From Rhizocola hellebori (GTDB lineage Bacteria; Actinomycetota; Actinomycetes; Mycobacteriales; Micromonosporaceae), in NCBI RefSeq assembly GCF_016862955.1, contig NZ_BONY01000007.1:144562-208561 (forward strand): DNA of 64,000 nt. The letters run 5' to 3'. A program made the translations under genes and the position numbers. The first letter of the stretch is position 1; each line of letters starts with the position of its first letter. This document shows positions 45,438-54,637 of the stretch, in pieces. The notes beneath the pieces are model-generated. The model saw nothing but the letters and a program-made list of their open reading frames with translations, did no database searches and was not told where the DNA came from.

Positions 45438-46412
45438 GTGCGGGTGAACATCGCCGTCAGCCGGGAGCTGGGCATCCCTCTCGGCACCCAGGTGCGCGAT
45501 CAGATCGTCGTGGCGATCTCCAAGGGCGATCTCGTTCCTGGTGACAGGCTTCCGACGATCCGGCAGCTTGCCGACTTTCTCGATCTCAACCGTAATACGA
45601 TCGCCCAGGTCTACCGAACCTTGGAGCAGGAGGGTTATCTGTCCACCCGTGGCGGCGGGGGGACCAGCGTCGCGGACACCTCGGCGACCCGCACGGCTGT
45701 GCGCATGCAGGAGCTGCATCAGCTATTGCGGGAGGCACTTCACGCTGCTGAACGCAAGGGATTCACCGCCCGCGAATTTAGCGAGGTCGCTCTTTACGAG
45801 GCAGCGCAATGGCAAGCTCTGCGGCATAAGGCATTCCTCGTTGTGGACGAATATCAAGGCGAATTAGAGTATCTTTCCCACGCAATTCGCCGCCTTATGC
45901 CCGGTGCCATCGTGCATAGTATTCTCCTAAGCGACCTCGTCAAGCAAGGAACACCGAACGTCGGATCGATGCCGGAAGCAGACTTCGCGCTCGTCCCGTT
46001 CTACTGCTTGGAACGAGCTCGCGCAGCATTGCTGGCCTCGGGAATTCCGGTCATGGCCGCCGGCATAGGGCCTTCGGTCGCCACGATTCGGCACATCGCA
46101 GAGCAAGCGCGCGGAAAAGACGTGGCGATCGTTTGCACTGAACCAGCCGGGCCGCCCTACATGGAGCGTGCAATGCGCCACGCTCGAATCAAATTCCGAC
46201 GCACCCGACATGCCTTTCTGGGCCAGCCAGACTTCGACGAGGTGGTTGAGGCGAGCGACGTCATCGTTGCCTCGGAAGGATCGGCGGAGTCAGTCGGCAG
46301 GCGTGCAGGGACCAAGCCGGTGCTCGTGTTCTCGGCCCTGCTGGACGAGGAGACTTTGGTCGCCATCCACCAGTACACGGAGACGCTGGCCAATGCAGAC
46401 AACGAGGGTTGA
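45438..46412 (+). CDS. GntR-family transcriptional regulator (YtrA-like N terminus)
   Basis: 324 residues from GTG at 45438, with GGGAGG upstream; ATG at 45414 is an in-frame alternative. Winged helix: LGTQVRDQIVVAISKGDLVPGDRLPTIRQLADFLDLNRNTIAQVYRTLEQEGYLSTRGGGGTSVA. The C-terminal 220 residues (AFLVVDEYQGELEYLSHAIRRL, EADFALVPFYCLERARAALLASGIPV) resemble a periplasmic-binding or response-receiver-like alpha/beta fold, unlike most YtrA members, which are short. Ligand unknown. It sits between the haloperoxidase set and merA. Confidence 0.82.
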   Translation: MRVNIAVSRELGIPLGTQVRDQIVVAISKGDLVPGDRLPTIRQLADFLDLNRNTIAQVYRTLEQEGYLSTRGGGGTSVADTSATRTAVRMQELHQLLREALHAAERKGFTAREFSEVALYEAAQWQALRHKAFLVVDEYQGELEYLSHAIRRLMPGAIVHSILLSDLVKQGTPNVGSMPEADFALVPFYCLERARAALLASGIPVMAAGIGPSVATIRHIAEQARGKDVAIVCTEPAGPPYMERAMRHARIKFRRTRHAFLGQPDFDEVVEASDVIVASEGSAESVGRRAGTKPVLVFSALLDEETLVAIHQYTETLANADNEG

Positions 46413-46558
46413 AGGCTAGCGCCCGCCTGCGCCAGGTGTACCACCTTGGCGACTCTTGAGGCCACCCGTCCGGTATACGGTGCGCTGGCCATGCCGCCGC
46501 AACTCCTCGCCGTCGGGTGAGAGCGCTGGGCGGGACACACCGATCTCTAACCCGTATA

Positions 46559-46576
46559 CATCCGGATAACCGGATG
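46559..46576. promoter_or_regulatory. Strongest operator-like palindrome, merA promoter
   Basis: The arms extend beyond the 18-base core to ten perfect bases each: ATACATCCGG (46556-46565) and CCGGATGTAT (46570-46579) around ATAA. It is the best copy in the window and defines the consensus. 62 bases upstream of the merA ATG. Confidence 0.8.
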
Positions 46577-46593
46577 TATCCTTGGGCTGAAGA

Positions 46594-46610
46594 TATCCGG
46601 ATACCGGACA
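46594..46610. promoter_or_regulatory. Second operator-like repeat, merA promoter
   Basis: TATCCGG-ATA-CCGGACA, centre of three rather than four bases, 28 bases before the merA ATG. Two sites upstream of merA resemble the two-site layout at 35205-35257. Confidence 0.55.
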
Positions 46611-46638
46611 CAGCCGGCGTTCACTAGGGATCGGTGCC

Positions 46639-48042
46639 ATGGATTACGACCTGGCGATCGTTGGATCGGGCGGGGCGGCGTTCGCCGCCGCAATAGCCGC
46701 CAGGCGCGCCAACGCCTCCGTGGTGATGGTGGAACGTGCTGACATAGGCGGCACGTGTGTCAACACGGGCTGCGTGCCGTCGAAGGCGTTGCTAGGGGCG
46801 GCCGAGGCGCGGCATGTCGCTTTGTCCGCGGACCGGTTTGCCGGCCTACACAGCGCGACCCTGGGCTTGGCCCTGCCTGAGCTCATCGCAGGTAAGGACA
46901 AGCTGGTCGAGTCCATGCGCAACGCGAAGTACGCTGATCTTGCAGACGAGTACGGTTGGCGGATCATCGGGGGCACTGCCCGTTTCGTCGACGGACCTGC
47001 CCTTGAAGTGACCACTCACGACGGCGCGACCGCCGAATTGACCGCGGCGCACTACGTGGTGGCCACCGGAGCCGCAGCGTGGGCGCCACCCATCCCTGGT
47101 CTTTCCGCAGCTGGCTACCTCACCTCCACCACGGCTATGCAGCTGCCTACCTTGCCGAAATCGATGATTGTGATGGGCGGCAATGCCATCGGTTTGGAGC
47201 AAGCACAGTTGTTCTCGCGGCTCGGCGTCGCCGTGACCCTGGTGGAGGTGCTAGACCGGTTGGCGCCCTTCGGCGAACCCGAGGCGTCACAGGCGATCGC
47301 CGGTGTCTTCGCCGACGAAGGGATCAAAGTGCACACTGGTGCCGAGGTGATCCAGGTGACACGAGAGGGCACCGTGGTGGCGGTGCACATGTCGCCCGGC
47401 CACACCCTTCGCGCCGATCATCTGCTGGTCGCGACCGGTCGCCGCCCCGTCACCGATGGCCTCGGGCTCGACTGCGTCGGGGTGAAACTGGGGGCAAAAG
47501 GCGAGGTCATGGTCGACGACCAGCTCCGCACCGACAATCCTCGCATCTTCGCCGCCGGTGACGTCACCGGCCATCCGCAGTTCGTTTACGTCGCGGCCAA
47601 CCACGGCACTATCGCAGCGGCAAACGCGTTGTCGCAAGCGGGCCAAAGCGTCGACTATCGATACCTGCCCCAAGTGACATTCACGAGTCCGGCAATGGCC
47701 TCGGTGGGCCTGACTCACGCTCAGGCCAAGCAGCAGGGGTTTCGGGCCGACAGCCGGGTACTGACGCTGCAGCACGTGCCTCGTGCCGTGATCAACCGCG
47801 ACACTCGCGGGATGGTCAAGCTGGTTATCGATTCGGCTACCGGGCGCCTGTTGGGCGTGCACGCGGTCGCTGAGGGGGCTGGCGAGCTTGCCGCTGCCGC
47901 CGTCTACGCACTGGCAGCGGCGATGACAGTCGACCAGGTGGCCGGCATGTGGTGCCCATACCTGACCATGGCTGAGGCGATCAAACTCACGGCACAAACC
48001 TTCACGCGGGACGTGTCCAAGTTGTCATGCTGCGCCGCCTGA
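46639..48042 (+). CDS. merA: Mercuric reductase
   Basis: 467 residues. NADPH-dependent flavoenzyme that reduces Hg(II) to Hg(0). FAD motif DYDLAIVGSGGAAFAAA, redox-active GTCVNTGCVPSKAL, NAD(P) motif MIVMGGNAIGLEQAQLFSRLG, RIFAAGDVTGHPQFVYVAA, and the C-terminal Cys pair KLSCCAA that binds Hg(II) from the partner subunit. There is no N-terminal HMA domain (short form). Two operator-like repeats precede it. merB copy 2 follows after 46 bases, so a demethylation-reduction pair is transcribed together. Confidence 0.95.
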   Translation: MDYDLAIVGSGGAAFAAAIAARRANASVVMVERADIGGTCVNTGCVPSKALLGAAEARHVALSADRFAGLHSATLGLALPELIAGKDKLVESMRNAKYADLADEYGWRIIGGTARFVDGPALEVTTHDGATAELTAAHYVVATGAAAWAPPIPGLSAAGYLTSTTAMQLPTLPKSMIVMGGNAIGLEQAQLFSRLGVAVTLVEVLDRLAPFGEPEASQAIAGVFADEGIKVHTGAEVIQVTREGTVVAVHMSPGHTLRADHLLVATGRRPVTDGLGLDCVGVKLGAKGEVMVDDQLRTDNPRIFAAGDVTGHPQFVYVAANHGTIAAANALSQAGQSVDYRYLPQVTFTSPAMASVGLTHAQAKQQGFRADSRVLTLQHVPRAVINRDTRGMVKLVIDSATGRLLGVHAVAEGAGELAAAAVYALAAAMTVDQVAGMWCPYLTMAEAIKLTAQTFTRDVSKLSCCAA

Positions 48043-48088
48043 CAAATGACCGTCGCTATTGGTTCTGCATCAATCAAACGGGAGTCCG

Positions 48089-48757
48089 ATGACGACGATT
48101 CGCGTGGGGGTCGCGGCCGAGTGCATCGCCGCGCTTAGCCCACTGGCACGGCGGCTGCACCAAACGATTCTGCACCATTTCGCCATCAGTGGGCGCCCGC
48201 CGCTGATGGCAGCTCTCAACACCGATAAGCCACTGCGCGAGCTGCACGACCGTGACGTCATACAGCTCGACGACACTGGCGAGATCCTTGCCGCCTATCC
48301 GTTCTCAGCCATCCCGACACCGCACACCGTCGCGATCGCGGATGGCCCCACCGTTTATGCGATGTGCGCGATCGACGCACTTGGCATTGCCGCGATGCTC
48401 GGCCGTGACATCACCGTCCACTCAGTGGACCCGCAGTCCGGCGACAGCATCACGGTCATCATTCGCGGAGGACAAGCGGAATGGATACCCGAGGACGCGG
48501 TTGTCTTAGTGGGATCAACGGCACCAGCGGACGAGGATTGTTGTCATGTCCCCGCAGCACAGATCTGCTGTGGTGTCATCAATTTTTTCGCAGGTACCCG
48601 CACCGCCTCGGCCTGGCTGAAACGCCACGTCAGCGTGCGCGCCGTGATCGTAGACCCGGTGAAGGCCCTCCAGATGGGCAAAGACCTCTTCGGCCCGCTG
48701 CTGAGCGACTCTGAGTCAGGGGCGCCCATCAGGCACCGTCCCGCCGTCGCTCGCTGA
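48089..48757 (+). CDS. merB: Organomercurial lyase, copy 2 (MerB family)
   Basis: 222 residues from ATG at 48089 (GGGAG upstream). Catalytic Cys93 and Asp96 in YAMCAIDALG, and Cys160-Cys161 in QICCGVINFFAG. YPFSAIPTPHTVAIADGPTVYAM matches copy 1 closely. An extra Cys pair (EDCCHV) precedes the second active-site segment. The standard merA-merB arrangement supports organomercury detoxification as the immediate role. Confidence 0.93.
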   Translation: MTTIRVGVAAECIAALSPLARRLHQTILHHFAISGRPPLMAALNTDKPLRELHDRDVIQLDDTGEILAAYPFSAIPTPHTVAIADGPTVYAMCAIDALGIAAMLGRDITVHSVDPQSGDSITVIIRGGQAEWIPEDAVVLVGSTAPADEDCCHVPAAQICCGVINFFAGTRTASAWLKRHVSVRAVIVDPVKALQMGKDLFGPLLSDSESGAPIRHRPAVAR

Positions 48758-49095
48758 CAGCGCCAATGGACGCCCCGAACTCATACGCTGCGCCCGTATA
48801 CGCAACCGTATGTGGACTCCGAAGCCGACAACGACGCCTTCCTCGATCGCAGCGAGCGATGGTGACAATACGATTGTCGGCATGGAGATATGCGAGCCAA
48901 TTCTTCCGAGACCACCTCCTCTATGCTTGTCCAGCTTGGCGAAGCGTGCACCCGAAGCCGAGCGCACACCGTCTCCGAAACATCCGATGCCGGTGCAGAG
49001 CCACGTCACATGGGCGAACTCGCGCCGCCCGCGGGGGATACGCAGCACAAGCAGTCACGCAGCGGAGGGTGTGCTAATCCAAGCGCGAGTCCCGA
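48758..49095. other. Intergenic region with short repeats
   Basis: No supported gene. CATACG (48782), CGTATACG (48795) and CGTATG (48807) make nested inverted repeats just after merB-2. CGTATGTGG recurs at 49907 on the other side of DUF169-3. Confidence 0.4.
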
Positions 49096-49827
49096 TCATC
49101 GGGCTGTCTCCATCGCGGCCATGTCGGCTTTGCGCTTGGTGTAATACGCTTCCATATTTTCGTTGGCCGAGACCGTGGTGCGCAGCGAGGCAACGAAGTC
49201 ATCGAGGCTCGCCCCTGGTACCACGGCAAGCAGCCGATCGTCTGCGACCTCGGTAAAGGTCCGCATGCCCTTGCATCCCAGAGATAGAACTGGTCTACCG
49301 TCGCTTATGGACAGCGGAATCGCCGCGCATGCGGGCCGGCCGGTGGTCCGCGCCGGCGCTGAGGCCCAGCTGGCCGAGCCGATCGCCTCTTGATAGAGCA
49401 TTGCCTGAGCGGGCGTGAGCCAAAGCAGTACCGCGGCCGGAGTCTGCGGGAACACAGATAGCTGTCCGTAGAGGATACCGGATGCGGCGGCCTCGACCTT
49501 CGGGATCTTCTCGCCCTCTTCCGGCGAGAGATATTGGCAGCCGCACATCGCTTCCACCAATCCTCCGATTTGCTGCACGACGACATCCGGCAAGGCGAAA
49601 CCCATCACCATGGCACCGATCTGGCAATGGTGATGTTGTTCTGCCGAGGCGTAGAAAACCGAGGACTCGGCTCGCGGCCAGAAGGCACAACTCGACGGCG
49701 AGATCCGGTCGGCCTGTGGCACATCGACGGGTGCCTCACGCATGAATGCCAACGCTACTGGCTGCCTGTCCAGGCTCAACAACGAGATGATTTCGGAAGC
49801 ATGCTCATGATATCTGGCCATCATCAA
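49096..49827 (-). CDS. DUF169 protein, copy 3
   Basis: 243 residues. Very like copy 1: PVALAFM, SSCAFWPRAESSVFYASAEQHHHCQIGAMVMGF, MCGCQYLSPEEGEKIP, GRPACAAIP, LGCKGMRTFTEV. Converges on merB-2. Three consecutive ATG codons mark the start and there is no strong RBS. No clear copy of the shared operator upstream; the palindromic CACACGTATGTG (49903-49914) is the only notable motif. Confidence 0.88.
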   Translation of the reverse strand: MMMARYHEHASEIISLLSLDRQPVALAFMREAPVDVPQADRISPSSCAFWPRAESSVFYASAEQHHHCQIGAMVMGFALPDVVVQQIGGLVEAMCGCQYLSPEEGEKIPKVEAAASGILYGQLSVFPQTPAAVLLWLTPAQAMLYQEAIGSASWASAPARTTGRPACAAIPLSISDGRPVLSLGCKGMRTFTEVADDRLLAVVPGASLDDFVASLRTTVSANENMEAYYTKRKADMAAMETAR

Positions 49828-49983
49828 GGTTCACTCACATTCAGTCTATATGCCCGTTAGCGCGATCCGCGCGCATCGTCAGACGTAGCGTCAAATAGTG
49901 TTCACACGTATGTGGTTGACGGCAAAGCCCAAGTTGGACTCATACGGCACTCGATGGACGAGCTATTCCGGGTGGTTTTGGCC

Positions 49984-50796
49984 CTACGCCGCCGCGAGCA
50001 GCTGGGTGAGGCGATCGGTGGGCTGTAGGCCCATCTCTCGGTGCAGGATGTCGCGATAAGACTGGTACTGCCGTTGGGCGGCGAGCTGATTGCCCTCGGC
50101 CAAGTACGCCTGAATCAGTGTTTGATGTGCCGACTCGCGGAAGGGATCCACCCGCACGGCACGCATCGCGACGTCAACGGCCGCTCCGAACCAACCCGCA
50201 TGAGTCAGGCGTTCGGACAAACTCTCCAATGCATGCAGGCGCAGCTGACGAAACCACTCTGCCTCGTTGCACAACCAGTCTTCGTCGGCTAGTTCGGGAA
50301 GCAGATCGTCATGAAAGTTGGAAGCAAGCGCATGACCGAGCTCCTCGGCGTCCATGACTATCGATCGATTGATGAGGCGTCGCGCCATCATTACCACGTG
50401 TTGCCAGTCAACTACCACGCCGGCGCACAGGCGAAGGTCATTGGCGTTGCTGTCGATCACACCGAGGCAACATCGTTGCAAACGCCAAAGCACAGAACGC
50501 AGGTTGGCCGCTGCGCGAACCGTGGTCACATCAGGCCACAGCAGCTCTGCGACCTCCCGCCGGCCGGCGTGCCCGTCACGAATGGCCAACACCGCCAACA
50601 GTCGACGGCAGCCCACGCCAAGGGCTTCATGCCGTCCGCGAACGACCAGAGCGAACCGGCCCAGTAGTTGCAAACGGGTGCCCGCACACCCAAAGTCCCG
50701 CGACGGTGTGACGGCCCCCATCGGCTGGGCGGATTCGTCTGGCACACCGCCGCCCGGTAAGACGACTTCGGTATCTGGGGCGGATAACTGGATCAT
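49984..50796 (-). CDS. SARP-family transcriptional activator (BTAD domain)
   Basis: 270 residues from ATG at 50796, GGGGGAGG upstream. N-terminal OmpR-type DNA-binding part (LQLLGRFALVV, CRRLLAVLAIRDGHAGRREVAELLWPDVTTVRAAANLRSVLWRLQR) and C-terminal BTAD helices (LADEDWLCNEAEWFRQLRLHALESLSERL, FRESAHQTLIQAYLAEGNQLAAQRQYQSYRDILHREMGLQPT). SARPs switch on antibiotic clusters. An operator-like repeat lies directly in front of it, so its production may depend on the metal sensor; this would tie biosynthesis to metal. Confidence 0.9.
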   Translation of the reverse strand: MIQLSAPDTEVVLPGGGVPDESAQPMGAVTPSRDFGCAGTRLQLLGRFALVVRGRHEALGVGCRRLLAVLAIRDGHAGRREVAELLWPDVTTVRAAANLRSVLWRLQRCCLGVIDSNANDLRLCAGVVVDWQHVVMMARRLINRSIVMDAEELGHALASNFHDDLLPELADEDWLCNEAEWFRQLRLHALESLSERLTHAGWFGAAVDVAMRAVRVDPFRESAHQTLIQAYLAEGNQLAAQRQYQSYRDILHREMGLQPTDRLTQLLAAA

Positions 50797-50820
50797 GCCC
50801 ACGCCTCCCCCTGGATGACT

Positions 50821-50838
50821 TATTCGGCTAGCCGGATA
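50821..50838. promoter_or_regulatory. Operator-like inverted repeat before SARP gene
   Basis: TATTCGG-CTAG-CCGGATA, one mismatch in seven arm positions, 24 bases upstream of the SARP ATG. One of the best copies. Confidence 0.68.
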
Positions 50839-51131
50839 CATTAAGGCCAGCGATCTCTGTCTGTCAATGTCTTGTTCAATCAAACCCACGAATGGCGTAC
50901 GCAAAGAGTCTCCTTGGCGGGCGTGATCCTGGGGTCAGGCAGCGGTTACATGGAGAAAATGATCGGTTAGCTCCAACACTGAATTGCGTAGACGATTTTC
51001 TCTGCAGTGGCGGAGAGCCGATACTCCGACTTGCTAGGCGAATTCAGCAACCCCCCGCGTGACGCAGCCGTAACGCTCGCGTCCACGGCACCGCGACGCC
51101 CGTCAAACGCCGCTGTCAACAGACTGGGACC
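50839..51131. other. Divergent promoter region SARP / CoA transferase
   Basis: About 290 bases with no supported gene. Direct repeats that could bind the SARP protein were not identified by eye. Confidence 0.4.
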
Positions 51132-52967
51132 ATGAGGAGTGCGTCCGTTTGGTCCCGCCTACATCGCGCTGCCGATGCACAGACATCGTGGGGGGACCAG
51201 CCTCCCCGACAGCGTCACGGCTCAGCGGTGACGCTGCCCCTTGACGGCTGGACTGTGAGCGGCACAGCGAGATCGGCGGTGGAAGCGCTGGTCGTGCGAC
51301 ATCTTACCTATCTCGGGGCGCAATCGAAGCCTGGAGAGAGTCTTCGGATCGCTCGAGACGGTCACGGGCTGGAGATCGCTGCGGAGTGGGCAGGGCTTGA
51401 TGAGCCGACGGCGCAGGCGGCCTACGGCCTGATGGCCATTCACGGCAGGGCTCAGGCATCTGGCCCGCAACGTCTGGCCGTGGATTATGTCACGACGGCA
51501 ACCGGGGTGATAGCGACCCAAGGCGTACTGGCAGCGCTGCTGTCGGGGATGCGGGGGCGTCCTATTGCGGCTGTCGGAACCGGCGTGGCAAACGCGGCGC
51601 TGCTGACTATTTCGCAGTACCTGGCGGCTGCTAGCGCATCTGACCCAGACTATCTAGAACCGTTGGCCTCAAACGGGACACCGCCACCGTTCGAATCCGC
51701 GGATGGCACATTGTTGGAGCTTGAGACGCTCGACCCGCAGCCGTGGGCCGACTTTTGGACCTTCTTAGGACTCACTCCCGCGGTGATCGCGCGCGCATGG
51801 AAAGCGTTCGTCTTGCGTTATGCCACCGCGACCGCTTCGCTTCCCGCTGAGCTTCACCAGGCCACGAGGATGCTGGCCTTTGAACAGCTGCGGCAAGCCG
51901 CCGAGCGTGCGGGCGTGACGATCCAGCCGGTGCGGACGTTCGGTCAGCGCTTGGCCGACGTAGAGGGGCAGTGCCAACAGCTCGGTCGGCCCTGGACAAT
52001 CAGCCCTAGACCTGGTCGGCGCACATCACCTAGCCAAGCGATGGACTCTGCTGAACCGCTGTCGGGACTGCTGGTTGTGGAGACAGGGCGCCGAATCCAA
52101 GGCCCGATGGCCGGTCACATTCTCCAGCTTCTCGGCGCGGAGGTCGTCCGGATCGAGCCATTGGGCGGCGATCCGCTGCGAGGAATGCCACCTATGGTCG
52201 GTGACTGTTCGGCGCGTTTCCTGGCACTCAACCGTAACAAGCGGGTCGTCGAGGCCGATCTACGAGCCGCTTCCGGGCGCGCCACAGTTCGCGAGCTGGC
52301 TAGGGATGCAGCCGTGTTCCTCCACAACCTGGCACCTGGCAAGGCCGCGCAGATGAGCCTTGACGCGCCGGATCTGTGGAAGATCAACCCGGGTCTCGTG
52401 TACGCCTACGCGTCGGGATGGGGCGAAGAACGAGGCGGCAGCCCGCCGCCTGGCACCGACTTCATCGCGCAGGCATACAGCGGCCTGGCACACAACGTGC
52501 GACCGGCGGGTCAGAGACCGGCTGGCTCGCTGATGACGATTCTGGATGTGCTCGGTGGTCTCATCGCGGCTGAGGGAGTCGTCGCCGCCTTGGTCAACCG
52601 CTACCGGACCGGCCGTGGGCAACAGGTGGACTCATCGTTGCTGTCGGCGGCCGGGGTGCTGCAGGCACCCATCGCCGAGTCCGCTGCCGCGCATCAACCC
52701 GTCTGGGGGATGTGGGACGCACCCGTGCCTACCGCCGATGGCCATGTGATGATCGCCGCAGGGTCGCGACCACCGCAGTCGCTGAGTCCCACAGACCTGG
52801 CCTCACAGCGCACCGTTGACGCGCTGGCAAGCCTTCGCAGCGCTGGCATGTGCGCGGTAGCCGTTTGCCAAGACCCCGCAGCGCTCGTTACAGACCCCGC
52901 CGTGTCACCGTTGGTGGAGTTCGACGGCTGCGCATTCGTCCGTCCACCTTGGAGGTTCGTGCGATGA
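51132..52967 (+). CDS. CaiB/BaiF family III CoA transferase (double-length)
   Basis: 611 residues. Residues 305-600 are a type III CoA transferase: LLVVETGRRIQGPMAGHILQLLGAEVVRIEP, LNRNKRVVEADL, GTDFIAQAYSGLAHNV (catalytic Asp), GQQVDSSLL. The N-terminal 300 residues hold a second, incomplete relative (ATGVIATQGVLAALLSGMRGR), so it looks like a tandem fusion with a degenerate first half. The likely reaction is CoA transfer between carboxylic acids. It begins the four-gene plus-strand set and overlaps the ligase gene (ATGA). Confidence 0.82.
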   Translation: MRSASVWSRLHRAADAQTSWGDQPPRQRHGSAVTLPLDGWTVSGTARSAVEALVVRHLTYLGAQSKPGESLRIARDGHGLEIAAEWAGLDEPTAQAAYGLMAIHGRAQASGPQRLAVDYVTTATGVIATQGVLAALLSGMRGRPIAAVGTGVANAALLTISQYLAAASASDPDYLEPLASNGTPPPFESADGTLLELETLDPQPWADFWTFLGLTPAVIARAWKAFVLRYATATASLPAELHQATRMLAFEQLRQAAERAGVTIQPVRTFGQRLADVEGQCQQLGRPWTISPRPGRRTSPSQAMDSAEPLSGLLVVETGRRIQGPMAGHILQLLGAEVVRIEPLGGDPLRGMPPMVGDCSARFLALNRNKRVVEADLRAASGRATVRELARDAAVFLHNLAPGKAAQMSLDAPDLWKINPGLVYAYASGWGEERGGSPPPGTDFIAQAYSGLAHNVRPAGQRPAGSLMTILDVLGGLIAAEGVVAALVNRYRTGRGQQVDSSLLSAAGVLQAPIAESAAAHQPVWGMWDAPVPTADGHVMIAAGSRPPQSLSPTDLASQRTVDALASLRSAGMCAVAVCQDPAALVTDPAVSPLVEFDGCAFVRPPWRFVR

Positions 52968-54637
52968 CTGCTCTGGCCGTCCACGATTTGGTACCTGACA
53001 CGCTGCGCAGCTGGTGGTCGTACGCCGGCTACTATCCCGGCAAGGACATATATTCGCTTTTTTGCGAGCATGTCGTGGAGCATCCAGGTCGAGTCGCGGT
53101 CATCGACGACGACCGCGAACTCACCTATCGTGATCTCGCAATTTACGTGTCACGGCTAGCGGGCGCCTTTGTCGAAGCCGGAATTCAGCCAGGCGAGGTG
53201 ATTGCAGTTCAGCTGCCAAGCGGCTGGCACGCGGTAGCCTTGGACCTGGCGGCCGCGGCTATCGGTGCGGTCGTCCTGCCGTACCCGCTCGGCCGTGGTC
53301 GCCGCGATACACTCACTCTTCTCGGACGCTCCTGTGCTGCCGCGGTTGTTATCCCTTGCAAGGTCGGGGGCACAGCCTACGACCAAATACTCGAGGAGAT
53401 ACGACCACAACTGCCCTATCTGAGGGTCGTCGTCATCGCTGGGATAAGGGGAGCGAACAGCCTCGAGGACTGGTTGACCAATGGGCCACCACTGCGTGGT
53501 CAACGCCACGTCGCTTCCTCAGCACCTGCCCGGATATTGGTTTCGTCGGGCTCCGAAGCCGACCCCAAAATGATTATTTACTCACACGACGCATTGGCCG
53601 GTGGCCGTGGCGCCTTCATCGGCGGGCTGCATGACGTCCATGCGCCGATGCGCAATCTATTCTTGGTGCCCTTGGCTTCTTCGTTCGGCTCCTCGGGGAC
53701 GGCCGTCACCATCGCCCGTCACGGCGGCACATTGATCGTGCAGTCGAGATTCGACGCTGGGCTGGCCTTGGAGCTCATCGAGGCTCACCGTCCGTACCTG
53801 GTATTTGGTGTGCCTACCATGTATCAGATGATGCTCGACCATCCGCGCATGAACCAGGTGGACACCTCCTCGCTCAGGGCGGTCGTGGCCGGCGGGTCGC
53901 GGGTGGATCCAGCCACAGTGGCCGCCTGTCGGGAGAGGTTCCGGACCGAGTTTATCAACTGCTACGGCTCGGCCGACGGCGTTAACTGCACGACAGATCT
54001 GCGAAGCGCGCCGGCCGCGGTGCACAGCGCGGTTGGCGTCCCCAACCCGCAAGTCGCCGCGATTCGCATCGTCGGCGACGACGGTCGAGATATGGCTGAA
54101 GGAGAGGTTGGCGAAATCTGGGGCCTGGGACCCATGAGTCCGATGTGCTACGTCGACCCCGAGTTCGATCAGAAATATCGGGCCCAGGACGGCTGGGTTC
54201 GCACTGGTGACCTCGGCTACCTTGACAAGCAAGGCTTTCTGCATGTAGTCGGACGCCGTAATGAAATCATCATTCGTGGCGGACGCAACCTCAGCCCCGT
54301 GGAAGTGGAGCTGCTCTTGGCCCAGCATCCGGCGGTAAAGCAGGTTGCTTGCGTGGGCATAGCCGATCCTCGTATGGGCGAACGCATGTGCGCCTGTGTG
54401 TCACTGCGCGACGGCCAAGCGCCACCCACACTTTCGCAACTGACCCAATACCTGGTCGACACACACGGCCTCGAACCTGTCAAACTGCCTGAACTCCTGC
54501 AGATATTCGACACGCTGCCGCTGTCAGCGGCCGGGAAAATCGACAAACGATGGCTGCGCGACCAAGTTTCCAGCACTCCGCAATCACCTGCAAGCAATGC
54601 ACCTACCGAGCCCGAGCCCACAGGAGAACGCCGATGA
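52964..54637 (+). CDS. Acyl-CoA ligase / AMP-binding enzyme
   Basis: 557 residues. ANL family: RILVSSGSEADPKMIIYSHDALA (ATP loop, altered from TSGTTGxPK), NCYGSADGVNCT, GWVRTGDLGYLDKQGFLHVVGRRNEIIIRGGRNLSPVEVE, PLSAAGKIDKRWLR (catalytic Lys). Likely activates an aryl or alkyl carboxylate for the neighbouring CoA transferase and dehydrogenase. The metallochaperone gene starts in its last codons (ATGA). Confidence 0.86.
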   Translation: MTALAVHDLVPDTLRSWWSYAGYYPGKDIYSLFCEHVVEHPGRVAVIDDDRELTYRDLAIYVSRLAGAFVEAGIQPGEVIAVQLPSGWHAVALDLAAAAIGAVVLPYPLGRGRRDTLTLLGRSCAAAVVIPCKVGGTAYDQILEEIRPQLPYLRVVVIAGIRGANSLEDWLTNGPPLRGQRHVASSAPARILVSSGSEADPKMIIYSHDALAGGRGAFIGGLHDVHAPMRNLFLVPLASSFGSSGTAVTIARHGGTLIVQSRFDAGLALELIEAHRPYLVFGVPTMYQMMLDHPRMNQVDTSSLRAVVAGGSRVDPATVAACRERFRTEFINCYGSADGVNCTTDLRSAPAAVHSAVGVPNPQVAAIRIVGDDGRDMAEGEVGEIWGLGPMSPMCYVDPEFDQKYRAQDGWVRTGDLGYLDKQGFLHVVGRRNEIIIRGGRNLSPVEVELLLAQHPAVKQVACVGIADPRMGERMCACVSLRDGQAPPTLSQLTQYLVDTHGLEPVKLPELLQIFDTLPLSAAGKIDKRWLRDQVSSTPQSPASNAPTEPEPTGERR

